Source: Protonemura montana
Lineage: Eukaryota > Arthropoda > Insecta > Plecoptera > Nemouridae
Assembly: GCA_947568835.1 (NCBI GenBank)
Contig: OX387607.1
Coordinates: 7,511,201-7,575,200, forward strand
Reading direction: 5' to 3'
DNA: 64,000 nucleotides
Below the pieces are notes generated by a model. It did not search any database. It was not told the DNA's origin and saw only the letters and a list, made by a program, of their open reading frames with translations. Below, one piece after another: positions 24,857 to 37,500 of this stretch (position 1 is its first letter; every line of letters begins with the position of its first letter). The position numbers were made by a program, and so were the translations under genes.

Positions 24857-27025
24857 TACTTGAGTGCTGATGAATCGCTATTGGTTTGTGGCATTGAAAA
24901 ACTATATGAACTGTTATCTTTATAATTTGCTGATTTGCAAGTGGTGGAATCTTTCCTCAACGATAACTCGAGAGACAACGTGATATTGCAAATCGATCAT
25001 TATCAGTATGAAATGAAGAAGCGGAAGTGCTTGTTCTCCTATACCCGAGTATGAAATTGCGTCCATCCATATGTGTCCGGTCTGTATTTATACCGTCTAA
25101 ACAGTTGTGCACAAAGAAAAATCCTTCTCATTGTGGCTGCTATTTTATTTTCTTGTTACCGAAAAATGCAATGACTGAGCCTGGTCAAGCACTCTACATA
25201 GGTACTTCCTTCGTATTGCCTCAATCTGTGCCCTAATTTTGTGCAATTTCCAGAAGTTATTTCATATACAAATTTACAAAATTTTCAAAAATTTTCCAAA
25301 CTTTTAAAATAATATAAACTAATATATATTTTTGATCTTTAGTTATAATGTAGAAAGGTTGATCACTTACTGACTTTTCAGGATAAGAATATCCAACAAC
25401 AATGGCCAACACTCCCTTCTAGCCAATTATCTCTTATGGGCAAGCTTTTTTAGAAGGCTATGTGTTAGCTGTTTTTTTTTTGTGGTTCTTATTTTGAATG
25501 GACAATATACCTCTGAAGACTTGGCAGGTGGCACTGAAAAAAATATGTATATTTGTATTTATACAAGAAACTATGGTTGTGTACGCGTTGTGTAGCTAGA
25601 ATGTAATTTTAACACTTTTTTTTATATATTTGTAACTAGCAGGACAATTAATGTTAAAAATGTTATTTTGTTAGACAAAATATTCAAATGAATGTTAACC
25701 CAGTGCAGAGGTGATAATGAGCAGACATGCTTCATGCGAAAATGTCACGCTCAACGTGACGTAACGGCTGTTATTTGATTTTACTAAGAATTTCTTTACA
25801 TCCTATAGACAATTTTTTTATTTGTGGATGCGCATTCTCACATGGTTTGGCATCATCATGCACAAAGGGCTTGACAGCTTCTGAACTCGATGTACTACAA
25901 GGGCAAAGAAAAGGACTGCTGCATGCATTGATCATTTGACAACTGCCTGCGTTGAAATTTTAGGCCGGAGCTCAGAACCTGCTGTTTGTACTGGCTTTAG
26001 CGATATGAAAAATACACTTTTAATCCTTGAGACATTTGATCTTATTTTCTGTTTCTTGGCAATCGAGCATAGTGTTGGCACCTCCTCATTCTATGGTATT
26101 GTTCATAAACTCAGGTGGATTGGGTTTTCAAACTTGTAAGTGGTTTTTTAAATAGTTTTGTAAAGAGTCTTGTGTCAACATTTCAGCCTGTCTCGACTCA
26201 ACCATCTAGGCTATGTTATCAACTCAAGTAGATACCTACTCTCACCTATTCCTCACCTACTCCCACCTCAAGTACCTACCCTTTAAGTAAATACCAGAAA
26301 TAAAATGGCAATCCAATGCAAAACATTTGACAAGGAAGCCTATTCAATAAAATCTGACAGCTTATATATTCTAAAGGTAAAAGTTGACTTCTAAAAATGA
26401 ATGAATACAGATTTTTTTCAAAAATGCACATGAGTTTTTGGGATACTACTCCTTTGAAGTGTGAGAGAGTTGCTGCTTAACAGTCTTCATTTTCTAGGTG
26501 CTCAAGCTGTCTGGCAGGCACCTGTATATGAGACCCGAATCTTGCCTTGGTTCCAAAGTAACACTGGTACACACTCAACGCCAACGGTATCACACTGGGA
26601 GACAGGGACGATGCAATTCCAAAGTTATGAGAAGTTTGCTAGTAGAAAGAAATCCCATTGCAGGTACGAGATTCCATATTGTGTGATTTGTTATCAACAT
26701 GCAAGTCAATAAAACAAGATGAAAATAAATCACTTCTGGCAGTAATATTTATGTCTGAATCCTGATGGGTAGGCCACTCATCGTACACGTGTGCACTGAC
26801 GTCGTGTTTACAGTCCAGGCGTTGGGAGTGCAGTCACTTCAATTTCCACTCAAAAATATTGAAAAATCAATGGACGTTTTTTACGTTTCTTACGTTTATT
26901 CTTGATTTTTGAAGATTCGCCCATACTGTGGTCTATGGGGTAGTTTGCACCCCCGAACACGATGGGCTATTATGGGCACGATTCCGTTATTTTATAGCTT
27001 CAAGGTTGGCAGCTCAGCAAGGTGG
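24857..27025 (+). other. ihog 3' flank and likely 3' UTR
   Basis: AT-rich, no ORF I support. AATAAA hexamers occur at 26299-26304 and again near 26346. Either could end a long ihog 3' UTR, but none lies close to the stop codon at 24854-24856. Confidence 0.4.
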
Positions 27026-27400
27026 GTACACGGGTTACCGACCGATGGCCGTGATTTATCGACATTTTAATTGATCAAGTACATTTGATATCCAACAGAT
27101 TGCGTTTGGGATCACAATGTGCTTTAACTCGACTGCTGGTTCGGTGATACTTGTTTGGTATGGTTGACCAGGGGACCTCAATGCGAGCAACGGGGTTCGA
27201 CTGGCGTTCCTCCAGTCGGACTTCAAGGCTTGCATATTCGCGTCAGATCGTGGCAACTGGTGAAAGCCCAGACTTTTTTGGAGTGGCCGAGTGCCTCAGC
27301 ACTGCTTGGTGTTGGGGTCGGGTCCGGCATTTACACATTGTGTAGAAGCGAATCCTTCCTTCTCTAGTTACCCGTAGTTAATATCGTGGTGTTTATATGT
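27026..27400 (+). repeat. Dispersed repeat R5, left copy
   Basis: Positions 27026-27335 recur inverted at about 28740-29060, for example GGTTACCGACCGA versus TCGGTCGGTAACC, and AAGGCTTGCAT..GGTGAAAGCCC versus GGGCTTTCACC..ATGCAAGCCTT. The following block CACATTGTGTAGAAGCGAA (from 27334) recurs in the same direction near 29096. Non-coding. Confidence 0.65.
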
Positions 27401-27892
27401 AATCTGTTCTTTGTACCTGTTGTATATAATGTCATAATTGTGTATGTATCTGTAATAATGTAATATTCTTGAGTACATCTGTCATATTTGTTATTAACTG
27501 AGTGTAAATATATAGATGAACTTATGTTAAATTTTAACATACATTTATTTGCTACTCATACTTGTATTATTATTAATTTAATTTACTGAGTACGCCTAAA
27601 TGTACATTTTCTCAACTTTGGCAAATAAACGTATAATTTGAAGTCAATGATAGGTTGAACACCTAAACTTTTAGTGAAATAATATTAAATTCACAAAGCG
27701 GGTATCATACTTCGGCCCCGCTGGCATACTTAAAACAGGCAACGTGACAACTTGACCACGAGGCTGGTCACAAAGTAGCGCAGAGTTTTAATAAATATAA
27801 ATTGTTGCAATACAACGATATGTAAAGAAATTGTAGCTACATCGAATCGTTGACATTTTAGTTGCTTTATTTCAGTTCCCTCTCATCAGTCC

Positions 27893-27966
27893 AGCGTGGC
27901 TCCGTGGTTAGCTTGCTTGGTTCGTGATGAGGAGGTCAGGCGTTCGAATCCCGACCGAGCAGCTTT
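27893..27966 (+). repeat. tRNA-derived SINE head
   Basis: TGGCTCCGTGGTTAG matches a Pol III A box and GCGTTCGAATCCC is a near-perfect B box about 40 bases on. The stems do not fold as a clean tRNA, so it is a SINE head or pseudogene. Confidence 0.5.
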
Positions 27967-28204
27967 TTGGCAGCTCTGAGCTCAAGTCGCTCTGGTAGCT
28001 AATAATCAAACTCGATGAAGCTGGATAAAATATCAAAAATTTTATAAGTCCAGAGTGTAGTTCGATATTCTGCCAACAGGTGGCAGTTTAGCACTCACAA
28101 CTGTTCCTATATACTTGATACTAGACTTAGGAGCCGCACACGGGGTTAGGTGGGGTCTGGGGTCGTGGGAACGTCCCGCAAAATTGGCGGGTGCGACTGG
28201 CGCG

Positions 28205-28380
28205 GAGCGCCAGGAGCGCCCGGCAATTTTGCTACTGTCTAAAAACATACGCCCAAAAAAAATGGAAAAGTATGACACCGCGTCGAGACACGAGCGTGAT
28301 TCGAACCCGGTACGTCGTCAATTCGACATTAATGTGATCGATTAATCCGATGCCTTTAACCGCACGACCACGCGGATAAA
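28205..28380 (-). repeat. tRNA-derived SINE
   Basis: Minus strand: CGCGTGGTCGTGCGGTTAAA (A-box side), then CGGGTTCGAATCACGC (B box), then a body ending in a T-rich GGGCGTATGTTT stretch. The long arm between the boxes suggests a Leu/Ser-like head. Not an intact tRNA. Confidence 0.55.
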
Positions 28381-28739
28381 CGTTTACCTCTTCATTTTTT
28401 GACATATACAAGTCTCCTGACCGCAGGTCCCACGGGTGGATGTTGCATTTCAACAGTCAAAAACTTCCTCCGTCGAGTGGGTGCGATCCACGTAGCGTAT
28501 CATTTAGACGATGCCGAAGCAACGACAATACCAATGTGCCACGCAGACTGTCATACATTGTGATGATCGATGGACCTATTTGAATTTCATGGTTGAAAAC
28601 CCGCTTACTAGGTCGGAACATGATATCGACTGCACCTTCTGATTAGTTCGGTCCAAAGCATCACCATGTTAGCGGTCCGGGTATCTAGCTTTTATAATTA
28701 AGAAAATATCATGGAGAAGTATTATTCGTCCTCGCAAGC

Positions 28740-29165
28740 AAGAGCTAGAACCCGGCCACCACACCAAGCAGTGCAGAGGTACTAGGTCGCCACACCTAGC
28801 AGAGCAGAAGCACTCTACAACTCCAAATTATGGGCTTTCACCATTTGCAACACGCTAACGTGAATGCAAGCCTTAGAGGCTGACAGGAGGAAAACCAGTC
28901 AAAGCCTGATGGACGGTCGCGGTCCTCTTAATTACTCTTATCTATAAAGTTTCACCGAACACGCAATCGTGTTAAGACGCACCGTGACCCCCAGCGCATT
29001 CTGTTGGATATCAAATGTACTCGATCAATTTATGCTGCACTTCGGTCGGTAACCCGGATGATGATGACAAAAAGATATTAAATTATCGCTTTTATCACAT
29101 TGTGTAGAAGCGAAACCTTCTTTCTCTGTTAGCGCATGGTTGATATCGTCGTGGTGGTGGTGGTG
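28740..29165 (-). repeat. Dispersed repeat R5, right inverted copy plus GTG tract
   Basis: About 320 bp inverted relative to 27026-27335, followed by a direct copy of the CACATTGTGTAGAAGCGAA block. It ends in a short (GTG)n tract at 29148-29168. Confidence 0.6.
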
Positions 29166-29683
29166 GTGATATTAGTGTACGTTATCTTCGTTATATTGCT
29201 TGTGGTGATGTTTGTTAATTGCTGTATCTCTGTCGCAAGATTATATCATATAGTTATAATTCCGAATTACTCGTGTATATATTAATTTTCCCCCCTTTTC
29301 CTAATTCTTCTTATATATTTACTTTATTTATAATATAATATATATATTAATATCACATTCTTAATTTTTCGTACTAACTTACATTTTCTTTTAGTAACAG
29401 TAGCCATCTTTTCATTTAGCGTTCCCCACCATGGCCAATATTGTTTCGTCGATGCTATCACCCCCTGGTAGCCAGGCTAGGAACTAAAACGTAATTTGAA
29501 ATTTTTTTCTTGCCCTGGAGGATGATGGAACAAAGAGATACATGAATAGCAGAAGACGACTACAGTGTAATAATGAAAAGAGTCAAAAATACTTTGAGAG
29601 TTTCGATGGATGAACGAGCGATGCAATATTTGCAGCATTCAATGAATGCCAGTCGCCACTTGATGAAGAACAAAACGAAGATC

Positions 29684-29770
29684 GGGCAGGATTCGAACAC
29701 GAGACATACAAGCCAAGTCCCCATGAAGAAGTGGCCGTACCTCACGGCCACTGAGACGTGCTGCTACAGC
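29684..29770 (-). repeat. tRNA-derived SINE head
   Basis: Minus strand: CTCAGTGGCCGTGAGG followed by GTGTTCGAATCCTGCCC, giving A-box-like and B-box-like elements about 60 bases apart. The segment also produces a spurious plus-strand ORF. Confidence 0.45.
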
Positions 29771-29888
29771 AGAGGAAATAACATATACTTGAATAGCAGC
29801 TGGCGGGGATCACGGTACACCATCGAGAAGAGATGTTAGTTTTCTCTGTAAAGATTAATACATATCCAGCAGTTTTACACACATGTGA

Positions 29889-30072
29889 CTTACCTGCTTC
29901 GAACCAGCGACCTGGCGCTGACCACGAGAGCGATCTTCACTCGCCGCCGAATGGACGCTACGAAGACCGGCGAGAGTTGCATGACAATACTTTAACAATC
30001 TTGGTAGGTGATTGATTCTTAGTTAAAAATAGTGTACCAAGCGGGATACGAACCCGGCCCCGTTTATCCTCC
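29889..30072 (-). repeat. Two further tRNA T-arm-like fragments
   Basis: Minus-strand B-box-like sequences: CTGGTTCGAAGCAGG near 29889-29910 and CCGGGTTCGTATCCCGC near 30038-30058. Both are probably heads of degraded tRNA SINEs. Confidence 0.35.
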
Positions 30073-30137
30073 GTTCCACTTTCATGTACCTTTTGCAGGA
30101 AGTAAATAAAACAAGATATAAAGAAATCACATCTAGC

Positions 30138-31752
30138 CAGTGTCGGACTGGCCAGGGCAGCCAGGCGGCAAATGCCGCCGGCTGGATTTTTTAAATTTGA
30201 TTTTCGTGCTTAAACCCACAAATCATGGTTCCAAACATAATTTTGGGAATATTTTTAAGATCACTTTTGTAGACTTACGGAATAACATTATACGCCTGTC
30301 ATTCGGACCTCGCGACACCGACACAAACGGGGCGCCGGTTCAACCCGTTTCAATCGCCTCTCGCTCTTTCAACGCGACACCAAAGTGAATAGTATTTTAT
30401 ACAACGCACTTGTGTAGCACTTGTAGCACATTCAAAGAAACTGCACACTCAGGGGGCCCCAAAAATGCATGGGGTGGCCGCCGAATTGGTTTTTCTTTTA
30501 AATGTAAAGTAAAGAAGTCGAAGTAAAGTAGTAAGTGATGTTGGACAAAATTTAGAAGTTACGATAAGCATGGTGGTTGATAATCGAATAATAATTACAT
30601 GAATTTCTAAATTATAACTTCCAAATTTGCATCGTATGGGTTATATAATGATGAGGGTTTGCATTGAGCTAACCACATATTTGCAGTGGAGCTAGACGTC
30701 GACCACGCGCTTATTTCACATTAGCAACAATAATTATTGGCGTTTCTACGGGGAAATTAAGATTTTTATTTGTCAGCTACACGGGTCTGGCGGATTTACT
30801 CGTGCTTTGCTGTCTACAGATTGTTGCCTGAATGATGACCCCGAGCAAGCCTAAACTCAAATTTGAAGTCTGAGCTGGCTACAGAATGTGTTTAAGAGTG
30901 ATGTTTCGAACAGCTGTTGTGTCGGTATGTGTGTATCAGTATCTTGAAACCGATCAGTTCCAGAAAAAAACGGCTAAAATTACAGCGAATTTGTCATTGA
31001 ATTAACATTGAAACAATATCCACACTTTCGAGTGTCGCAGTGCTTTGTTGGCGCTGCGTCGAGCCTAGATAGTTCTATCGCTTTGCGTTGTCATCATATT
31101 AGCTGTACTCCTACAACACTTCGAGTTTCGGGTGTTGGCATACTATTTTCAGAATGATAAGATCATATGAAAATACGTAGGTACGTTATCGCAGATTTCA
31201 ACTTACAAATACATTTTTCACTAACACGTAAAAATAACACGTGCTTTTTGAATATAAGAGCAGAGAAGAGCAAACCTTTCCGGAAATGAATGATCGATTT
31301 ACACTATCGCAAGAAAAAGTGGGTACGCGGGGCTAACGTGAGCTTACGCCAAAAATAACCTCTGCAGTGGGCAGAAAATGTATCGTATTCCAGACAAAGA
31401 AATGCACCAGTATGTTTTTGCCCTAGCACAAGCATTTTTCTGAGAAGTAGATAGACGATTTCAAAAAGGTTTTTTTTTCAGTAATTCCAAAGGCAATTAA
31501 TATTGTGTTGTAATATCGTGTTAATATCGTGTATCGTGTTTCTACGATTTCGTAGAGTCCTGTAGCCTGGTTGAAAATCGTCTATTCAATTTTATGAATC
31601 GTCGACGTATTGACTCTTGTCGACAAATTTTTTCATTTAATTTTGGCGTGTGCCGTGCTGCCTGAGTTTTTTTCGGGGCAAAAAATTTGGGTTTTGCTTC
31701 GGGCGCCCAAACCCTACACTCTGCGTACACTTTTGGAGCCAGTCCGACACTG
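30138..31752. mobile_element. Possible non-autonomous DNA transposon with CAGTGTCGGACTGGC termini
   Basis: The left end CAGTGTCGGACTGGCC and the right end GCCAGTCCGACACTG (or GAGCCAGTCCGACACTG) are inverted copies about 1.6 kb apart. Termini beginning CAGTG recall hAT-type elements. No transposase ORF was seen, and the 8-bp flanks (CATCTAGC, GTATACAT) do not match, so this may be two separate relics. Confidence 0.4.
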
Positions 31753-31964
31753 GTATACATATTATGTGAGCTCGACAATTTCACAATCATATGGCCATGA
31801 CCATGTGTAGTTGAAAACAACCTCCGCCAGATGCTCATCATCACACTGTCTTTGTTTGACCAGAGCACTGTAACTAGTCTTTGACTGTAACCCTGACACA
31901 GACCACCCCGCCATTGGTTTACTCTTTATATTAAAAAAACCCTTCACTGCCATCCTCTTCACGA

Positions 31965-32050
31965 AAAAAAATCTGCCAGATATTGAACTTGGGACCATCA
32001 TTATTCCATGCCAAGACACGATGCCAGCTTGCTACTAATGAGCCAAGCAG
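31965..32050 (-). repeat. tRNA-like pseudogene or SINE head
   Basis: Minus strand: TTGGCTCATTAGTAGCAAG (A box) and CCCAAGTTCAATATCTGGC (B-box-like) spaced as in a tRNA. The D and T arms are only partly preserved. Confidence 0.4.
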
Positions 32051-32229
32051 CTATCTTGTAGTAAGAGAGGTTTAGATCGTATATAGATGCAATCTTATTC
32101 AATTTGCAAACGCTTGCAATGCAATTCTACAAATAAATGAGTAAAAAACTTTTCGAAAGTATACGTCGGCTTATTTTATCACCACCCCTTCACCAGAATT
32201 CGATTCCAGATGGCGTGCTTCGGGTCACA

Positions 32230-32315
32230 AAATCTGAAGGTGCCGGGAGTCGAACCAACCACTCGCACTACGACGACACAATAGATCTACGTGGACAGGT
32301 GCGTGAGCGAGGATT
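32230..32315 (-). repeat. tRNA-derived SINE fragment
   Basis: The minus strand has GGTTGGTTCGACTCCCGGC, a good B box, preceded by a degraded A-box side. It lies just left of a young 5S-headed SINE. Confidence 0.35.
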
Positions 32316-32355
32316 TATTACTAAACACGTGATGAAAAGTGTCAGGTCGGATGCT

Positions 32356-32802
32356 ATATTTTTTTTATTATTTGTGGTGTTTAACGACGCACTGTTTTGA
32401 CAACTGGCCATGCGGCACTGGTCTAATGGCGTCGGTGAATGAGTGGATGATTATGAGGATGATGATGAACCTAACATAGCCTAGAAGGGAAGAGGGGAAA
32501 CCCGGTGTCGGCACGTAGCCTACTCCTGTCGAAGAGCACCAAGGGGACCACCGGCTTAACGTCCCTTCCGAAGGACGGTACAACTCGAACAACAGGATTC
32601 CTCCACAAATCCATGCTGTCGAGAGGTTGATAAGCAAGGCGAGTGAAGTTGCTGTACTAACTTTCATCCCTCCAACCTCTCTCCCGAACAGAACTGGTCA
32701 TGTGTATAATGGTCACCCATTCAATACCTGACTCAGCGCAGTGTTGCTTAACTTCGGTGATCTAACGAGAACCGGTGTTTCCAACAAGCCAAACCGTTCA
32801 GT
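32356..32802 (-). mobile_element. 5S rRNA-derived SINE (R1), full-length young copy with 12-bp target duplication
   Basis: About 447 bp flanked by exact duplicates AGGTCGGATGCT (32344-32355 and 32803-32814). On the minus strand the element begins ACTGAACGGTTTGG. It then carries GATCACCGAAGTTAAGCA and TATTGGATGGGTGACC, matching the A-box/IE and C-box regions of 5S rRNA. The body follows, and the tail is AAACACCACAAATAATAA plus an A-rich run. No ORF, as expected for a SINE that depends on LINE machinery. Confidence 0.92.
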
Positions 32803-33047
32803 AGGTCGGATGCTGTTGATGGAGAAGCGGCCTGTTCGAGACAAGTCGACAAATGGAGAGAAATAATAAATTCTTGGGTAGCAAACCGAAACGAGGACTA
32901 CAAGAAAAAATAGCTGGAATTATTGTATTTAAAAAAAAATGCTCTCTGCGAAAATTTGTACGAAAATTTGTGCCAGCCATTTTTAACATACGGGAATTGT
33001 GCACATTTTACTCACCTTTTACCGAGAAGCTGGAAGCTGCACGACCG

Positions 33048-33168
33048 GACTTCGAACCTGCGACCCACTCTCCCTGACACTGGGAGATCTGGGAGACACA
33101 GTGCGATGCATGTTAGTGAACCCTTATCAACGTCGATCGGACAGCCTCACCGCTCGACCAAGAAAGAG
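33048..33168 (-). repeat. tRNA-derived SINE head with long arm
   Basis: Minus strand: TTGGTCGAGCGGTGAGGC (A-box side, Ser/Leu-like) and GCAGGTTCGAAGTCCGG (B box) about 85 bases apart. The gap is too long for a normal tRNA, so I call it a SINE head or pseudogene. Confidence 0.45.
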
Positions 33169-33209
33169 ACAATCTGATACGAATTTACAAAAAGTTGACA
33201 AAAGTTAGA

Positions 33210-34597
33210 ATAAAATAAAATTCCTACATAAGGTGCTAAATTCGAATCAGATATTTTTCGATTTATTTATTTTTCAGATATTTTATCATGGCATATCATG
33301 TGTAATCATGGCTCCTGGACCATTTCTCTTGGAGAAAAACTGCCGTCCCAAATAATCATACGCCAAAATGCTATAAATGTGTACTTTACCCGTTACCGAT
33401 ATCTCAGGATTGGTTGACTCCTCTGAGTGTAGGGCTTTACACTTTCAACTACCTGTAGTTCAAAACCACCGCCACAGCCGTCAGCTGCAAAGCACATTTT
33501 TGCACTTAATCATTTAGATGGTTTTGACTCAAGCACCACAACTTTGACACTGCCCCCCGCCACCTACAATGGTGTGCTTACTCGAAAAAATGTCCCAAAG
33601 TCAATTAAAAAACGCTGAAATTTCCGGAATCAGTTGAAAACGGCTGGAAATTGTTTTAAATTGTACACTATTTTGGAGCATCCGGCAATTCATCCGGCAA
33701 TTTGAAGGGGTTTCAATAGAGAACTTAATCTAAAACTGGCTATAAAGGAAAGATTTGGACTGCTTTCAAACAGGATCACAAACCTTCTTGGGATAAAAAC
33801 TTACTTTTAGACAAGGTTAAGTCTATTGGCGTATGATTAAGATGTTTTTCGTTAAATTTAGTGAAGATTTAACAGGTTTTTAACAAGTTTTGCTCTTCAA
33901 GATGGATTTTTAGAAATTTTTGAAGGCAATCTTTTGACAGCTACCGTAATTTATTTTCCAATTAATAATCTTGCCCAACTTGAAATGTGCAGAGTTTTCA
34001 CAATGCAGTGACACCCAGTGATAAAAGTGTCAAATTTGAATGACTGGGAATGGGTTTTAAAGAATAAATGGCAATACTATTAACATTTCCAGAACAGCCG
34101 ACGATTCTGTTTAGGTGCGTAGCTTTGGGCGATTAGTCACATTATATGATAACATATAATATTTTATATTTAAATTATTTTGTTTATTATTATAATATTT
34201 ATACTATTTTGTAATATTATGGTTATTGGTTTATTATGGTTTTAGTATGGATGTACTGGAATGAAGAAGAAGAGAAAGAAAGCTGTCTATATGTGTGTAT
34301 ATAAATATATTTTTTTTTTATTTAATATTTTTCTTGTCATTTTGGTCAGGTGTGACATGTGACAGTCAGAGTTATATGTACAACAACAAAAAAAAGGCCA
34401 TTAGCCCAATACATCATTTGCAGTTTAAAAGTTCCAGTGTTGAGTAAAAACATGAAGTATAGATGCAGTTGGTGAATGAAAAAGATGTGTGAAGAAGAAA
34501 AATGATTTGGCATAATCCAGTTACATGACTAAAATTACGTATTTCATGAAAAGCAAAAACCGATTTAAAAAATAACGCCCCAGGAATGGGAATACTT
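33210..34597. other. AT-rich TRPA 3' flank
   Basis: No gene or repeat that I can name. A TTTATT at 34317-34322 (AATAAA on the minus strand), about 280 bases past the TRPA stop codon, is a candidate polyadenylation signal for that gene. Confidence 0.4.
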
Positions 34598-37500
34598 TCA
34601 AATTTCCTTCACCTGGTTTATGTTTTTCAAGTCCTCACGTAGCCTTTTCTCTTCTTCGTACTTCTTTGTCAACCGTTCTCTATCCTCTATTCCCTTTTTC
34701 ACGAGTTCACTGTTCAGCGTGTCTCTGTCAGAAGATCCACCTCTCCGACTTATTTCTATTTTTCTACACATCACAAGCTCATCAGCAGGGTTTGCTAACC
34801 CCTGAACCTCGTCGAAAGGGTCATGTGAAGTTGTAGTGGTTTTTATAGATTTCGAACACACACACTGGCATACGGTAGAAATCATTTGCATGATACCGAT
34901 TTCAAAACCCCACCATTTTGGGGGATGTAACAGCAGTCGCCGGTAGTTGTACAAGAACACCACCTGCTTGCTGATCCGGTGTAAGTTGTTCACTTTTATC
35001 ACGGCCACGACAACGAGTAGATTAGTCAAAACAAAACTGATTAAAATTATGAACAGAATGAAGGTAAGCATTGCCAAAAGTTGTGATGAAAGCGAGAGGT
35101 TCAGGTCTCTGGTGGTAGTAGCGTTTTGTAGATTTTCGTATTCGAACTCGTTTGCCATCATGACAATAGTTTTCATCAAAGATCCTAGAACTGTGTTGAA
35201 CGGCTTAGAGGTTCGAAATGTCATCATGAACGCAACCGTGAATCCGAATATCACGCTGATGAATGACAGCAAGAGAATTGCGCATTTTTTGGTCACCTCG
35301 ATGAACATGAGCATGTGCGAACCTCGGCCTGGAATCCGTGACGTGATGATAATGAGTTCAAAAGTAGCGAGAAGTACGGCGAATGAAGAGCACTCTGGCG
35401 GCGATCCGGGAAAACAAATTACGATTGTGAGTATAAAATAGATACATTTTACAAAGGACTCGATTCGATATGTCCATCGTTTTAAGTTCCCGATGCATTG
35501 CAATTCGTGGATGAAGAGCAACGCCATTGGTAAAAATACGGTTAGCGCTACGAAAATCCATAACATGGGCATGTAGCATTGACTTTCAAAACTATACGGC
35601 TCTTCAGCACCCAAAGACGTGTCGCTGTTCTCTAGGCACGGTTTCATAAGCACAAAAACACCGAGAAATATCGTATAAATATAGTTTAGGACAACGAATG
35701 TCCAGTACGGACCTCGAAGTACCCGCCAATGTTCGTAGAGGTAACTTGCCACTAGTGGATGCTCAAGAACTTTCCTTTGGCCTAGCAGGTCCCCAGTTTC
35801 CCTTAGCGCGTTCAGCACTCCAAAGCCGTGGTCAGGATCTTCGCTGATTTTTTCATGCGAGCACAGCGCTTTATAGTCAACGTGAACATATTCCGCTTTA
35901 TCCGGCTTCCTGATCGATCTGTCAAACACGGTAGTCAAAAGCGGCACCGATCCTGGCATTCTGTGAATCAGGATGTCGATGGCCGTCCGATAGTCACATT
36001 CCGTGAATTTACACTTTGCAGTCAGATCCGAGCCTGAGGATATCAAAGCTATTACAAACTCTGTTTGACGCCGTTCTAGCGCATAGTGCAATGGCGTTCT
36101 TCCAGTTTCTGTCGTTTGATGAAGTAAGCTGTGCAATTTTGTCTGTATTTTAAGATGATTCTTGTAAAGATTAGCACTGAAAAAATCTCGAACTTCTTGT
36201 TTTGGACTTAATGAAGCAAGGTGAAGCAAGTTAAGCTTTTTTACTCTCTCCTGTGTATCTTCGCTATGTCCGAATGTATCTTCAGTACATTTCTTAATCA
36301 GGTATTCAACGCATTTTGCATGGCCTTCTTTGACGGCAAAATGAAGAGGGGTACCGTGGAAACTTCCTTTACATTTGGCGATCAAAAGTGTTTCCATTTC
36401 TGCAGACTTGCATTCAAAAAGCTTTTCAATGACACGCAAATGCCCGTTAGAAGCAGCGAAATGGAGGAGATTCCACTGATCCGCACTCAAGACCGTAACA
36501 TCAGCACCGGCCTCGAGAAGAGCAACAACAAACTCTAGTTTTCCGTTACGCACTGCTGCTAGAAGAGGAGTTTGACCACCAATCATGGCATCGATAACCT
36601 GAAAATAATAGGATTAGTTTTTAATTATATTTTCAATTGCATATTCTCGCAGCAGGCAGATTATTTAATTATTATGTCCACTCATGTACTTTATTCAGCG
36701 AGAGAATTCCTACTTATCCGACAGAGGCGCCACCGGTCATTTTGGGGTGACATGCGGGCCAACTGTCATTGTAATAAAACACTACAAATCACTACAAATC
36801 ATTCCTGCCGATGTCCACTATTTTTCTTTTGTTCTAATGCATTTTTTATGACAAGATGTTTGGCTTTTTGAGCCAATTATAACAGTTTCCTGGGAATCCC
36901 TCCCCTAAAAGCATAGCTAAAATTCTATTCATGAGATTCATGAATTCCCCAGATATCTCCAGATTCTCCGATTCTCCAGAATTAGGGCAGTGGAGAAAAA
37001 TGGGGGCACGGGTTGGGGGGGGGGGGGGGGGATCGAGGAAAGGTGGAGATCGTGGTAATTTTTTGATTAGGTTTCATATTTTAGGTTGACTGTTCATTGC
37101 TAGAGCTTCGCGAACGCAATTTGAGTTGCGTTGATGTTGACCGTTTTTCTCTGATTCTTATTTATTTCGTTTCGGTTCCCTTTTCATTATCCCTCCTTCT
37201 TTTGGAACTTTCGGTGCACCAAAATCTCTTTCAAAGTCAGTCTGCAAAATTTTTTTTGAAAAATGCAATAAATATGATAAATATTATGATGAAAAAATAA
37301 TTTTTTTTTTACATTTGTTGAAATGACAAGTCGTAATTACCGAAATGATAATGATAACAATAAAATCATAATGATAACTGAAATTACCAAAATTGTCCCT
37401 ACGGTAAGAGTAAAATGGGGTGAAGGGTCTCATACCTTGCTCTTTCTTAACTAAAGACATTTAGGAGAATAGGAATTACGCTGATCTCCACGCGACTCAA

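Noticed and set aside
34947-35441. Plus-strand ORF of 164 codons
   Set aside because: Antisense shadow of the TRPA membrane-domain exon.
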